The notes beneath the pieces were generated by a model. The model searched no databases, was not told where the DNA came from, and saw nothing but the letters and a program-made list of their open reading frames with translations. From positions 50,984,112-51,048,111 of the forward strand of contig CM039462.1 in the NCBI GenBank assembly GCA_022414725.1: a DNA stretch of 64,000 nucleotides, read 5' to 3'. Shown here in pieces: positions 19,015 to 34,000 of this stretch; position 1 is the first letter of the stretch, and each line of letters begins with the position of its first letter. Both the position numbers and the translations under genes were made by a program. Source of the DNA: Microglena sp. YARC. Lineage: Eukaryota; Chlorophyta; Chlorophyceae; Chlamydomonadales; Chlamydomonadaceae.

Positions 19015-22000
19015 TGGACTGCGGAAACTGCAGATTATTCAGTCCCTGCAACTGCGGATTATTCAGTCCCTGCAACTGCTGATTATTTAGTCCCTGCAAC
19101 TGTAATTTATTCAGTCCCTGCAACTGCAGATTATTTAGTCCTTGCAACTGCTGATTATTCAGTCCCTGCAATTGCAGCTTATTTAGTCCCTACAACTGCG
19201 GATTATTCAGTACCTGCAACTGAAGAATGTTCATTCCCTGCAACTGCAGGTTATTTAGTCCTTGCAAATGCGGATTATTCAGCCCCTGTAACTGCAGATT
19301 ATTCAGTCCTTGCAACTGCGGATTATTCAGTCCCTGCAACTGCTGATTATTCAGTCCATGCAACTGCGGATTATTCATTCCCTGCAACTGCAGATTATTT
19401 AGTCCTTGCAACTGCGGATTATTCAGTCCCTGCAATTGCAGATTATTTAGTCCCTACAACTGCGGATTATTCAGTCCCTGCAACTGAAGAATGTTCATTC
19501 CCTGCAACTGCAGGTTATTTAGTCCTTGCAACTGCGGATTATTTGGTCCCTGCAACTGCAGATTATTCAGTCCATGCAAGTGCAGATTATTTAGTCCCTG
19601 CAACTGCAGATTATTCAGTCCCTGCAACTGCGAATTATTCAGTCCTTGCAATACAGATTATTTAGTCCCTGCAACTGAGATTATTTAGTTGCTGCAACTG
19701 CAGATTATTCAGTCCCTGCAACTGCGGATTATTCAGTCCCTTCAACTGCTGATTATTCAGTCCCTGCAACTGCGGATTATCGTTACCTGCAACTGCGGAT
19801 TATTCAGTCCCTTCAACTGCGGATTATTCAGTCCATGCAAGTGCAGATTATTTAGTCCCTGCAACTGCTGATTATTCAGTCCCTGCAACTGCGAATTATT
19901 CATTCCTTGCAATACAGATTATTTAGTCCCTGCAACTGAGATTATTTAGTTGCTGCAACTGCAGATTATTCAGTCCCTGCAACTGCGGATTATTCAGTCC
20001 CTTCAACTGCTGATTATTCAGTCCCTGCAACTACAGATTATTTAGTCCCTGCAACTGGGGATTATTTAGTTGCTGCAACTGCAGATTATTCAGTCCCTGC
20101 AACCGCGGATTATTCAGTCCCTTCAACTGCTTATTTTTCAGTCCCTACAACTGCGGATTATAATTACCTGTGACTGCAGATTATTTAGTCCCTACAACTG
20201 CGGATTATTCAGTCCCTGCAACTGCAAACTATTCAGTCCATGCAACTGCGGATTATTCAGTCCCTGCAACTGCAAATTATTCAGTCCATGCAACTGCAAT
20301 TTATTCAGTCCCTGCAACTGCAGATTATTCAGTCCCTGCAAATGCAGATTATTCAGTCCATGCAACTGCAGATTATTCAGTCCGTGCAACTGCAGATTAT
20401 TTAGTCCCTGCAACTGAGATTATTTAGTTGCTGCAACTGCAGATTATTCAGTCCCTGCAACTGCAGGTTATTCAGTCCCTGCAACTGCGGATTATTCAGT
20501 CCCTGCAACTGCTGATTATTCAGTCCCTGCAACTGCAGATTATTCAGTCCCTGCAACTGCAGATTATTCAGTCCATGCAAGTGCAGATTATTTAGTCCCT
20601 GCAACTGCAGATTATTCAGTCCCTGCAACTGCGAATTATTCAGTCCTTGCAATACAGATTATTTAGTCCCTGCAACTGAGATTATTTAGTTGCTGCAATT
20701 GCAGATTATTCAGTCCCTGCAACTGCGGATTATTCAGTCCCTTCAACTGCTGATTATTCAGTCCCTGCAACTGCGGATTATCGTTACCTGCAACTGCGGA
20801 TTATTCAGTCCCTTCAACTGCGGATTATTCAGTCCATGCAAGTGCAGATTATTTAGTCCCTGCAACTGCTGATTATTCAGTCCCTGCAACTGCGAATTAT
20901 TCAGTCCCTGCAACTACAGATTATTTAGTCCCTGCAACTGAGGATTATGTAGTTGCTGCAACTGCAGATTATTCAGTCCATGCAACTGCGGATTATTCAG
21001 TCCCTTCAACTGCAGATTATTCAGTCCCTGCAACTGCGGATTATCATTACCTGCAACTGCGGATTATTCAGTCCCTGCAACTGCGGATTATTCAGTCCAT
21101 GCAAGTGCAGATTATTTAGTCCATGCAACTGCAGATTATTCAGTCCCTGCAACTGCGAATTATTCAGTCCCTGCAACTACAGATTATTTAGTCCCTGCAA
21201 CTGCAGATTATTCATTCCCTGCAACTGCAGATTATTCAGTCCCTGCAACTGCGGATTATTCAGTCCCTTCAATTGCAGATTATTCAGTCCCTGCAACTGC
21301 TGATTATCATTACCTGCAACTGCAGATTATTTAGTCCATGCAGCTGCGGATTATTCAGTCCCTGTAACTGCTGATTATTCAGTCCATGCAACTGCGGATT
21401 ATTCAGTCCCTGCAACTGCAGATTATTCAGTCCATGCAACTGCGGATTATTCAGTCCCTGCAACTGCAGATTATTTAGTCCATGCAATTGCAGATTATGT
21501 AGCCCCTACAACTGCGGATTATTCAGTCCCTGCAACTGAGGATTGTTCATTCCCTGCAACTGCAGGTTATTTAGTCCTTGCAACTGGGGATTATTCAGTC
21601 CCTAAAACTGCAGATTATTCAGTACCTGCAACTGCGGATTATTCAGTCCCTGCAACTGCTGAGTATTTAGTCTCTGCAACTGCGGATTATTCAGTCCCTG
21701 CAACTGCAGATTATTCAGTCCATGCAAGTGCAGATTATTTAGTCCCTGCAACTGCTAATTATTCAGTCCCTGCAACTGCGAATTATTCAGTCCCTGCAAC
21801 TACAGATTATTTAGTCCCTGCAACTAGGGATTATTTAGTTGCTGCAACTGCAGATTATTCAGTCCCTGCAACCGCGGATTATTCAGTCCCTTCAACTGCT
21901 GATTATTCAGTCCCTACAACTGCGGATTATCATTACCTGCAACTGCAGATTATTTAGTCCCTACAACTGCGGATTATTCAGTCCCTGCAACTGCAAACTA

Positions 22001-25000
22001 TTCAGTACATGCAACTGCGGATTATTCAGTCCCTGCAACTGCAAATTATTCAGTCCATGCAACTGCAATTTATTCAGTCCCTGCAACTGCAGATTATTCA
22101 TTCCCTGCAACTGCTGATTATTTAGTCCCTGCAACTGCGGATTACTTGGTCCCTGCAATTGCAGATTTTTCAGTCCCTGCAACTGCTGATTATTCAGTCC
22201 CTGCAACTGCAGATTATTCAGTCCGTGTAACTGCAGATTATTTAGTCCCTGCAACTGCGGATTATTCAGTTACTGCAACTGCAAATTTTTCTGTCCATGC
22301 AACTGCTGATTATTCAGTCCCTGCAACTGCGGATTATTCAGTCCATGCAACTGCAGATTATTCAGTCACTTCAATTGCGGATTATTCAGTCCCTGCAACT
22401 GCAGATTATTTAGTTGCTGAAACTGCGGATTATTCAGTCCCTGCAACTGCGGATTATTCAGTCCATGCAACTGCTGATTATTCAGTCCCTGCAACTGCTG
22501 ATTATTCAGTCCCTGCAACTGCAGATTATTCAGTCCATGCAACTGCGGATTATTCAGTCCCTGCAACTGCAGATTATTCAGTCCATGCAACTGCAGATTA
22601 TTCAGTCACTTCAACTGCGGATTATTCACTCCCTGCAACTGCGGATTATTTAGTTGCTGCAACTGCGGATTATTCAGTCCCTGCAACTGCAAATTATTCT
22701 GTCCATGCAACTGCTAATTATTCAGTCCCTGCAACTGCGGATTATTCAGTTACTGCAACTGCAAATTATTCAGTCCATGCAACTGCGGATTATTCAGTCC
22801 CTGCAACTGCAGGTTATTCAGTCCATGCAACTGCAGATTATTCAGTCACTTCAACTGCGGATTATTCAGTCCCTTCAACTGCAGATTATTCAGTCCCTGC
22901 AACTGCGGATTATCATTACCTGCAACTGCGGATTATTCAGTCCCTGCAACTGCGGATTATTCAGTCCATGCAAGTGCAGATTATTTAGTCCCTGCAACTG
23001 CTGATTATTCAGTCCCTGCAACTGCGAATTATTCAGTCCCTGCAACTACAGATTATTTAGTCCCTGCAACTGCAGATTATTCAGTCCCTGCAACTGCAGA
23101 TTATTCAGTCCCTGCAACTGCGGATTATTCAGTCCCTGCAACTGCTGAGTATTTAGTCTCTGCAACTGCGGATTATTCAGTCCCTGCAACTGCAGATTAT
23201 TCAGTCCATGCAAGTGCAGATTATTTAGTCCCTGCAACTGCTGATTATTCAGTCCCTGCAACTGCGAATTATTCAGTCCCTGCAACTACAGATTATTTAG
23301 TCCCTGCAACTAGGGATTATTTAGTTGCTGCAACTGCAGATTATTCAGTCCCTGCAACCGCGGATTATTCAGTCCCTTCAACTGCTGATTATTCAGTCCC
23401 TACAACTGCGGATTATCATTACCTGCAACTGCAGATTATTTAGTCCTGCAACTGCGGATTATTCAGTCCCTGCAACTGCTCAGTACATGCAACTGCGATT
23501 ATTCAGTCCCTGCAACTGCAAATTATTCAGTCCATGCAACTGCAATTTATTCAGTCCCTGCAACTGCAGATTATTCATTCCCTGCAACTGCTGATTATTT
23601 AGTCCCTGCAACTGCGGATTACTTGGTCCCTGCAATTGCAGATTTTTCAGTCCCTGCAACTGCTGATTATTCAGTCCCTGCAACTGCAGATTATTCAGTC
23701 CGTGTAACTGCAGATTATTTAGTCCCTGCAACTGCGGATTATTCAGTTACTGCAACTGCAAATTTTTCTGTCCATGCAACTGCTGATTATTCAGTCCCTG
23801 CAACTGCGGATTATTCAGTCCATGCAACTGCAGATTATTCAGTCACTTCAATTGCGGATTATTCAGTCCCTGCAACTGCAGATTATTTAGTTGCTGAAAC
23901 TGCGGATTATTCAGTCCCTGCAACTGCGGATTATTCAGTCCATGCAACTGCTGATTATTCAGTCCCTGCAACTGCTGATTATTCAGTCCCTGCAACTGCA
24001 GATTATTCAGTCCATGCAACTGCGGATTATTCAGTCCCTGCAACTGCAGATTATTCAGTCCATGCAACTGCAGATTATTCAGTCACTTCAACTGCGGATT
24101 ATTCACTCCCTGCAACTGCGGATTATTTAGTTGCTGCAACTGCGGATTATTCAGTCCCTGCAACTGCAAATTATTCAGTCCATGCAACTGCTGATTATTC
24201 AGTCCCTGCAACTGCGGATTATTCAGTTACTGCAACTGCAAATTATTCAGTCCATGCAACTGCGGATTATTCAGTCCCTGCAACTGCAGGTTATTCAGTC
24301 CATGCAACTGCAGATTATTCAGTCACTTCAACTGCGGATTATTCAGTCCCTTCAACTGCAGATTATTCAGTCCCTGCAACTGCGGATTATCATTACCTGC
24401 AACTGCGGATTATTCAGTCCCTGCAACTGCGGATTATTCAGTCCATGCAAGTGCAGATTATTTAGTCCCTGCAACTGCAGATTATTCAGTCCCTGCAACT
24501 GCGAATTATTCAGTCCCTGCAACTACAGATTATTTAGTCCCTGCAACTGCAGATTATTCATTCCCTGCAACTGCAGATTATTCAGTCCCTGCAACTGCAG
24601 ATTATTTAGTCCATGCAATTGCAGATTATGTAGCCCCTACAACTGCGGATTATTCAGTCCCTGCAACTGAGGATTGTTCATTCCCTGCAACTGCAGGTTA
24701 TTTAGTCCTTGCAACTGGGGATTATTCAGTCCCTAAAACTGCAGATTATTCAGTCCCTGCAACTGCGGATTATTCAGTCCCTGCAACTGCTGAGTATTTA
24801 GTCTCTGCAACTGCGGATTATTCAGTCCCTGCAACTGCAGATTATTCAGTCCATGCAAGTGCAGATTATTTAGTCCCTGCAACTGCTGATTATTCAGTCC
24901 CTGCAACTGCGAATTATTCAGTCCCTGCAACTACAGATTATTTAGTCCCTGCAACTGGGATTATTTAGTGCTGCAACTGCAGATTATTCAGTCCTGCAAC

Positions 25001-28000
25001 TGCGGATTATTCAGTCCCTTCAACTGCTGATTATTCAGTCCCTACAACTGCGGATTATCATTACCTGCAACTGCAGATTATTTAGTCCCTACAACTGCGG
25101 ATTATTCAGTCCCTGCAACTGCAAACTATTCAGTCCATGCAACTGCGGATTATTCAGTCCCTGCAACTGCAAATTATTCAGTCCATGCAACTGCAATTTA
25201 TTCAGTCCCTGCAACTGCAGATTATTCATTCCCTGCAACTGCTGATTATTTAGTCCCTGCAACTGCGGATTACTTGGTCCCTGCAATTGCAGATTATTCA
25301 GTCCCTGCAACTGCTGATTATTCAGTCCCTGCAACTGCAGATTATTCAGTCCGTGTAACTGCAGATTATTTAGTCCCTGCAACTGCGGATTATTCAGTAC
25401 TGCAACTGCAAATTTTTCTGTCCATGCAACTGCTGATTATTCAGTCCCTGCAACTGCGGATTATTCAGTCCATGCAACTGCAGATTATTCAGTCACTTCA
25501 ACTGCGGATTATTCAGTCCCTGCAACTGCAGATTATTTAGTTGCTGCAACTGCGGATTATTCAGTCCCTGCAACTGCGGATTATTCAGTCCATGCAACTG
25601 CTGATTATTCAGTCCCTGCAACTGCTGATTATTCAGTCCCTGCAACTGCAGATTATTCAGTCCATGCAACTGCGGATTATTCAGTCCCTGCAACTGCAGA
25701 TTATTCAGTCCATGCAACTGCAGATTATTCAGTCACTTCAACTGCGGATTATTCAGTCCCTGCAACTGCAGATTATTTAGTTGCTGCAACTGCGGATTAT
25801 TCAGTCCCTGCAACTGCAGATTATTCAGTCCATGCAACTGCTGATTATTCAGTCCCTGCAACTGCGGATTATTCAGTCCCTGCAACTGCAGATTATTCAG
25901 TCCATGCAACTGCGGATTATTCAGTCCCTGCAACTGCAGATTATTCAGTCCATGCAACTGCAGATTATTCACTTCAACTGCGGATTATTCAGTCCCTGCA
26001 ACTGCAGATTATTCAGTCCCTGCAACTGCGGATTATTCAGTCCCTGCAACTGCAGATTATTCATTCCCTGCAACTGCAGATTATTCAGTCCCTGCAACTG
26101 CAGATTATTTAGTCCCTGCAACTGCGGATTATTCAGTCCCTGCAACTGCAAATTATTCAGTCCATGCAACTGCAGATTATTCAGTCCCTGCAACTGCAGA
26201 TTATTCTGCAACTGCAGATTATTCAGTCCCCTGCAACTGCAGATTATTCAGTCCCTGCAACTGCGGATTATTCAGTCCCTGCAACTGCAGATTATTCATG
26301 CAACTGCGGATTATTCAGTCCCTGCAACTGCGGATTATTCAGTCCCTGCAACTGCAATTATTCAGTCCATGCAACTGCTGATTCTGCAACTGCGGATTAT
26401 TCAGTCCCTGCAACTGCAGATTATTCCTGCAACTGCAGATTATTCAGTCCCTGCAACTGCAGATTATTCAGTCCCTGCAACTGCAGATTATTTAGTCCCT
26501 GCAACTGCGGATTATTCAGTCCCTGCAACTGCAAATTATTCAGTCCATGCAACTGCTGATTATTCAGTCCCTGCAACTGATTCATTCCCTGCAACTGCAG
26601 ATTATTCAGTCCATGCAACTGCAGATTATTCAGTCCCTGCAACTGCAGATTATTCAGTCCATGCAACTGCAGATTATTCAGTCACTTCAACTGCGGATTA
26701 TTCACTCCCTGCAACTGCAGATTATTTAGTCCCTGCAACTGCGGATTATTCAGTCCCTGCAACTGCGGATTATTCAGTCCCTGCAACTGCGGATTATCAT
26801 TCCCTGCAACTGCAGATTATTTAGTCCCTGCAACTGCGGATTATTCAAACTGCAGATTATTTAGTGCAACTGCGGATTATTCAGTTGCTGCAACTGATTA
26901 TTCAGTCCTGCAACTGCAGATTATTCAGTCCCTGCAACTGCAGATTATTCAGTCTGCAACTGCAGATTATTCAGTCCCTGCAACTGCTGATTATTCAGTC
27001 CCTGCAACTGCGGATTATTCAGTCCCTGCAACTGCAGATTATTTAGTCCTTGCAACTGCGGATTATTCAGTCCCTGCAACTGCAGATTATTCAGTCCCTG
27101 CAACTGCGGATTATTCAGTCCCTGCAACTGCAGATTATTCAGTCCCTGCAACTGCGCAGATTATTCAGTCCTGCAACTGCAGATTATTCAGTCCCTGCAA
27201 CTGCAGATTATTCAGTCCCTGCAACTGCAGATTATTCAGTCCCTGCAACTGCAGATTATTTCAGCCCTGCAACTGCAGATTATTCAGTCCCTGCAACTGC
27301 AGATTATTCAGTTGCAACTGCGGATTATTCAGTCCCTGCAACTGCAGATTATTCAGTGCAAGTGCAGATTATTTAGTCCCTGCAACTGCTGATTATTCAG
27401 TCCCTGCAACTGCGGATTATTCAGTCCCTGCAACTGCAGATTATTAGTTGCTGCAACTGCAGATTATTCAGTCCCTGCAACTGCGGATTATTCAGTCCCT
27501 GCAACTGCTGATTATTCAGTCCCTGCAACTGCAGATTATTCAGTCCCTGCAACTGGATTAACCCTGCAACTGCAGATTATTCAGTCCCTGCAACTGCGGA
27601 TTATTCAGTCCTTCAACTGCGGATTATTCAGTCCCTGCAACTGCGGATTATCATTCCCTGCAACTGCAGATTATTTAGTCCCTGCAACTGCGGATTATTC
27701 AGTCCCTGCAACTGCAGATTATTCAGTCCATGCAACTGCGGATTATTCAGTCCCTGCAACTGCAGATTATTCAGTCCTGCAACTGCAGATTATTCAGTCC
27801 CTGCAACTGCAGATTATTCAGTCCCTGCAACTGCAGATTATTCAGTCCTGCAACTGCTGATTATTCAGTCCCTGCAACTGCAGATTATTCAGTCCCTGCA
27901 ACTGCAACTGCAGATTATTCAGTCCCTGCAACTGCAGATTATTCAGTCCCTGCAACTGCGGATTATTCAGTCCCTGCAACTGCAGATTATTCAGTCCTGC

Positions 28001-31000
28001 AACTGCGGATTATTCAGTCCCTGCAACTGCAGATTATTCAGTCCCTGCAACTGCAGATTATTCAGTCCCTGCAACTGCGGATTATTCAGTCCCTGCAACT
28101 GCAGATTATTCAGTCCCTGCAACTGCAGATTATTCAGTCCATGCAACTGCAGATTATTCAGTCCCTGCAACTGCGGATTATTCAGTCCCTGCAACTGCAG
28201 ATTATTCAGTCCCTGCAACTGCGGATTATTCAGTCCCTGCAACTGCAGATTATTCAGTCCATGCAACTGCAGATTATTAGTCCCTGCAACTGCAGATTAT
28301 TCAGTCCCTGCAACTGCAATTATTCAGCCCTTGCAACTGCAGATTATTTAGTCCCTGCAACTGCGGATTATTCAGTCCTGCAACTGCAGATTATTCAGTC
28401 CCTGCAACTGCAGATTATTCAGTCCCTGCAACTGCGGATTATTCAGTTGCAACTGCAGATTATTCAGTCCCTGCAACTGCGGATTATTCAGTCCCTGCAA
28501 CTGCGGATTATTCAGTCCCTGCAACTGCAGATTATTCAGTCCCTGCAACTGCAGATTATTCAGTCCCTGCAACTGCGGATTATTCAGTCCCTGCAACTGC
28601 GGATTATTCAGTCCCTGCAACTGCGGATTATTCAGTCCCTGCAACTGCAGATTATTCAGTCCCTGCAACTGCGGATTATCATTCCCTGCAACTGCAGATT
28701 ATTTAGTCCCTGCAACTGCGGATTATTCAGTCCCTGCAACTGCAGATTATTTCAGTCCTGCAACTGCGGATTATTCAGTCCCTGCAACTGCAGATTATTC
28801 AGTCCTGCAACTGCGGATTATTCAGTCCCTGCAACTGCAGATTATTCAGTCCCTGCAACTGCGGATTATTCAGTCCCTGCAACTGCAGATTATTAGTCTG
28901 CAACTGCGGATTATTCAGTCCCTGCAACTGCAGATTATTCAGTCCCTGCAACTGCAGATTATTCAGTCCCTGCAACTGCAAGATTATTCAGTCCCTGCAA
29001 CTGCAGATTATTCAGTCCTGCAACTGCAGATTATTCAGTCCCTGCAACTGCAGATTATTCAGTCCCTGCAACTGCAGATTATTCAGTCCCTGCAACTGCA
29101 GATTATTCAGTCCCTGCAACTGGGATTATTCAGTCCATGCAACTGCAGATTATTCAGTCCCTGCAACTGCGGATTATTCAGTCCCTGCAACTGCAGATTA
29201 TTCAGTCCCTGCAACTGCGGATTATTCAGTCCCTGCAACTGCAGATTATTCAGTCCTGCAACTGCGGATTATTCAGTCCCTGCAACTGCAGATTATTCAT
29301 GCAACTGCGGATTATTCAGTCCTGCAACTGCAGATTATTCATGCAACTGCACTGCAAGATTATTCAGTCCCTGCAACTGCAGATTATTCAGTCCCTGCAA
29401 CTGCCAGTCCTGCAACTGCGATTATTCAGTCCCTGCAACTGCGGATTATTCAGTCCTGCAACTGCAGATTATTCAGTCCCTGCAACTGCGGATTATTCAG
29501 TCCCTGCAACTGCAGATTATTCAGTCCCTGCAACTGCGGATTATTCAGTCCTGCAACTGCAGATTATTCAGTCCCTGCAACTGCGGATTATTCAGTCCTG
29601 CAACTGCGGATTATTCAGTCCTGCAACTGCAGATTATTTCAGTCCCTGCAACTGCGGATTATTCAGTCCCTGCAACTGCAGATTATTCAGTCCCTGCAAC
29701 TGCAGATTATTCAGTCCCTGCAACTGCAGATTATTCAGTCCCTGCAACTGATATTATTCACTGCAACTGCAGATTATTTAGTCCCTGCAACTGCGGATTA
29801 TTCAGTCCCTGCAACTGCCTGCAGATTATTCAGTCCCTGCAACTGCTGATTATTCAGTCCCTGCAACTGCAGATTATTCAGTCCATGCAACTGCGGATTA
29901 TTCAGTCCCTGCAACTGCAGATTATTCAGTCCATGCAACTGCAGATTATTCAGTCACTTCAACTGCGGATTATTCAGTCCCTGCAACTGCAGATTATTTA
30001 GTTGCTGCAACTGCGGATTATTCAGTCCCTGCAACTGCGGATTATTCAGTCCCTGCAACTGCAAATTATTCAGTCCATGCAACTGCAGATTATTCAGTCC
30101 CTGCAACTGCGGATTATTCAGTCCCTGCAACTGCAGATTATTCAGTCCATGCAACTGCGGATTATTCAGTCCCTGCAACTGCAGATTATTCAGTCCATGC
30201 AACTGCAGATTATTCAGCAACTGCGGATTATTCAGTCCCTGCAACTGCAGATTATTTAGTCCCTGCAACTGCGGATTATTCAGTCCCTGCAACTGCGGAT
30301 TATTCAGTCCCTGCAACTGCAAATTATTCAGTCCATGCAACTGCTGATTATTCAGTCCCTGCAACTGCTGATTATTCAGTCCCTGCAACTGCAGATTATT
30401 CAGTCCATGCAACTGCGGATTATTCAGTCCCTGCAACTGCAGATTATTCAGTCCCTGCAACTGCAGATTATTCAGTCCTGCAACTGCGGATTATTCAGTC
30501 CCTGCAACTGCAGATTATTTTGCTGCAACTGCGGATTATTCAGTCCCTGCAACTGATTATTCAGTCCCTGCAACTGCGGATTATTCAGTCCCTGCAACTG
30601 CAATTTATTCAGTCCCTGCAACTGCAGATTATTCAGTCCCTGCAACTGCAGATTATTCAGTCCCTGCAACTGCGGATTATTCAGTCCCTGCAACTGCAGA
30701 TTATTCAGTCCCTGCAACTGCTGATTATTCAGTCCCTGCAACTGCAGATTATTCAGTCCCTGCAACTGCAGATTATTCAGTCCCTGCAACTGCGGATTAT
30801 TCAGTCCCTGCAACTGCAGATTATTCAGTCCCTGCAACTGCGGATTATTCATTCCCTGCAACTGCAGATTATTTACTGCAACTGCGGATTATTCAGTCCC
30901 TGCAACTGCAGATTATTCAGTCCATGCAACTGCGGATTATTCAGTCCCTGCAACTGCAGATTATTCAGTCCCTGCAACTGCAGATTATTCAGTCCCTGCA

Positions 31001-34000
31001 ACTGCGGATTATTCAGTCCCTGCAACTGCATTATTTCCCTGCAACTGCAGATTATTCAGTCCCTGCAACTGCAGATTATTCAGTCCCTGCAACTGCAGAT
31101 TATTCAGTCCCTGCAACTGCGGATTATTCAGTCCCTGCAACTGCAGATTATTCAGTCCCTGCAACTGCAGATTATTCAGTCCCTGCAACTGCAGATTATT
31201 CAGTCCCTGCAACTGCAATTTATTCAGTCCCTGCAACTGCAGATTATTCAGTCCCTGCAACTGCAGATTATTTAGTCCCTGCAACTGCGGATTATTCAGT
31301 CCCTGCAACTGCAGATTATTCAGTCCCTGCAACTGCAGATTATTCATTCCTGCAACTGCAGATTATTCAGTCCCTGCAACTGCGGATTATTCAGTCCCTG
31401 CAACTGCAGATTATTCAGTCCATGCAACTGCGATTATTCAGTCCCTGCAACTGCAGATTATTCAGTCCCTGCAACTGCAGATTATTCAGTCCTGCAACTG
31501 CAGATTATTCAGTCCCTGCAACTGCGGATTATTCAGTCCCTGCAACTGCAGATTATTCAGTCCCTGCAACTGCGGATTATTCAGTCCCTGCAACTGCAGA
31601 TTATTCAGTCCTGCAACTGCGGATTATTCAGTCCCTGCAACTGCAGATTATTCAGTCCCTGCAACTGCGGATTATTCAGTCCCTGCAACTGCAGATTATT
31701 CAGTCTGCAACTGCGGATTATTCAGTCCCTGCAACTGCAGATTATTCAGTTCCTGCAACTGCGGATTATTCAGTCCCTGCAACTGCGGATTATTCAGTCC
31801 CTGCAACTGCCAACTGCGGATTATTCAGTCCCTGCAACTGCAGATTATTCAGTCCCTGCAACTGCAGATTATTCAGTCCCTGCAACTGCGGATTATTCAG
31901 TCCCTGCAACTGCAGATTATTCACTGCAACTGCGGATTATTCAGTCCCTGCAACTGCGGATTATCATTCCCTGCAACTGCAGATTATTTAGTCCCTGCAA
32001 CTGCGGATTATTCAGTCCCTGCAACTGCAGATTATTCAGTCCCTGCAACTGCAGATTATTCAGTCCCTGCAACTGCGGATTATTCAGTCCCTGCAACTGC
32101 AGATTATTCAGTCCCTGCAACTGCAGATTATTCAGTCCCTGCAACTGCGGATTATTCAGTCCCTGCAACTGCAGATTATTCAGTCCCTGCAACTGCAGAT
32201 TATTAGCTGCAACTGCGGATTATTCAGTCCCTGCAACTGCAATTATTCAGTCCCTGCAACTGCGGATTATTCAGTCCCTGCAACTGCAGATTATTCACTG
32301 CAACTGCAGATTATTTAGTCCCTGCAACTGCGGATTATTCAGTCCCTGCAACTGCAGATTATTCAGTCCCTGCAACTGCAGATTATTCAGTCCCTGCAAC
32401 TGCGGATTATTCAGTCCCTGCAACTGCAGATTATTCAGTCCTGCAACTGCGGATTATTCAGTCCCTGCAACTGCAGATTATTCAGTCCCTGCAACTGCAG
32501 ATTATTCAGTCCCTGCAACTGCGGATTATTCAGTCCCTGCAACTGCAGATTATTCAGTCCCTGCAACTGCAGATTATTCATTCCCTGCAACTGCAGATTA
32601 TTTAGTCCCTGCAACTGCGGATTATTCAGTCCCTGCAACTGCAGATTATTCATTCCCTGCAACTGCAGATTATTCAGTCCCTGCAACTGCAGATTATTCA
32701 GTCCCTGCAACTGCGGATTATTCAGTCCCTGCAACTGCAGATTATTTAGTCCCTGCTACTGGATTATTTAGTCCCTGCAACTGCAATTTATTCAGTCCCT
32801 GCAACTGCAGATTATTCATTCCCTGCAACTGCAGATTATTAGTCCCTGCAACTGCGGATTATTCAGTCCCTGCAACTGCAAATTATTCAGTCCATGCAAC
32901 TGCTGATTATTCAGTCCCTGCAACTGCAGATTATTCAGTCCCTGCAACTGCAGATTATTCAGTCCCTGCAACTGCAGATTATTCAGTCCCTGCAACTGCA
33001 GATTATTTAGTCCCTGCAACTGCAGATTATTTAGTCCCTGCAACTGCGGATTATTCATTCCCTGCAACTGCAGATTATTCAGTCCCTGCAACTGCGGATT
33101 ATTCAGTCCCTGCAACTGCAGATTATTCAGTCCCTGCAACTGCTGATTATTCAGTCCCTGCAACTGCAGATTATTCAGTCCCTGCAACTGCGGATTATTC
33201 AGTCCCTGCAACTGCAGATTATTCAGTCCCTGCAACTGCAGATTATTCAGTCCCTGCAACTGCAGATTATTCAGTCCCTGCAACTGCAGATTATTCAGTC
33301 CCTGCAACTGCAGATTATTCAGTCCCTGCAACTGCGGATTATTCAGTCCCTGCAACTGCAGATTATTCAGTCCCTGCAACTGCAGATTATTCATTCCCTG
33401 CAACTGCAGATTATTCAGTCCCTGCAACTGCGGATTATTCAGTCCCTGCAACTGCAGATTATTCAGTCCCTGCAACTGCAGATTATTCAGTCCCTGCAAC
33501 TGCAGATTATTCAGTCCCTGCAACTGCGGATTATTCAGTCCCTGCAACTGCAGATTATTCAGTCCCTGCAACTGCAGATTATTCAGTCCCTGCAACTGCA
33601 AGATTATTCAGTCCCTGCAACTGCAGATTATTCAGTCCCTGCAACTGCAGATTATTTCAGTCCCTGCAACTGCAGATTATTCAGTCCCTGCAACTGCAGA
33701 TTACATGCAACTGCTGATTATTCAGTCCCTGCAACTGCAGATTATTCAGTCCCTGCAACTGCGGATTATTCAGTCCCTTCAATTGCAAATTATTCATTCC
33801 CTGCAACTGCAGATTATTCATTACCTGCAACTGCAGATTATTCAGTCCCTGCAACTGCGGATTATTCAGTGCTGCAGTTGCTGCAACTGCAGATTATTCA
33901 GTCCCTGCAACTGCAGATTATTGAGTCCCTGCAACTGCGGATTATTCAGTCCCTGCAACTGCAAATTATTCAGTCCATGCAAGTGCTGATTATTCATTCC

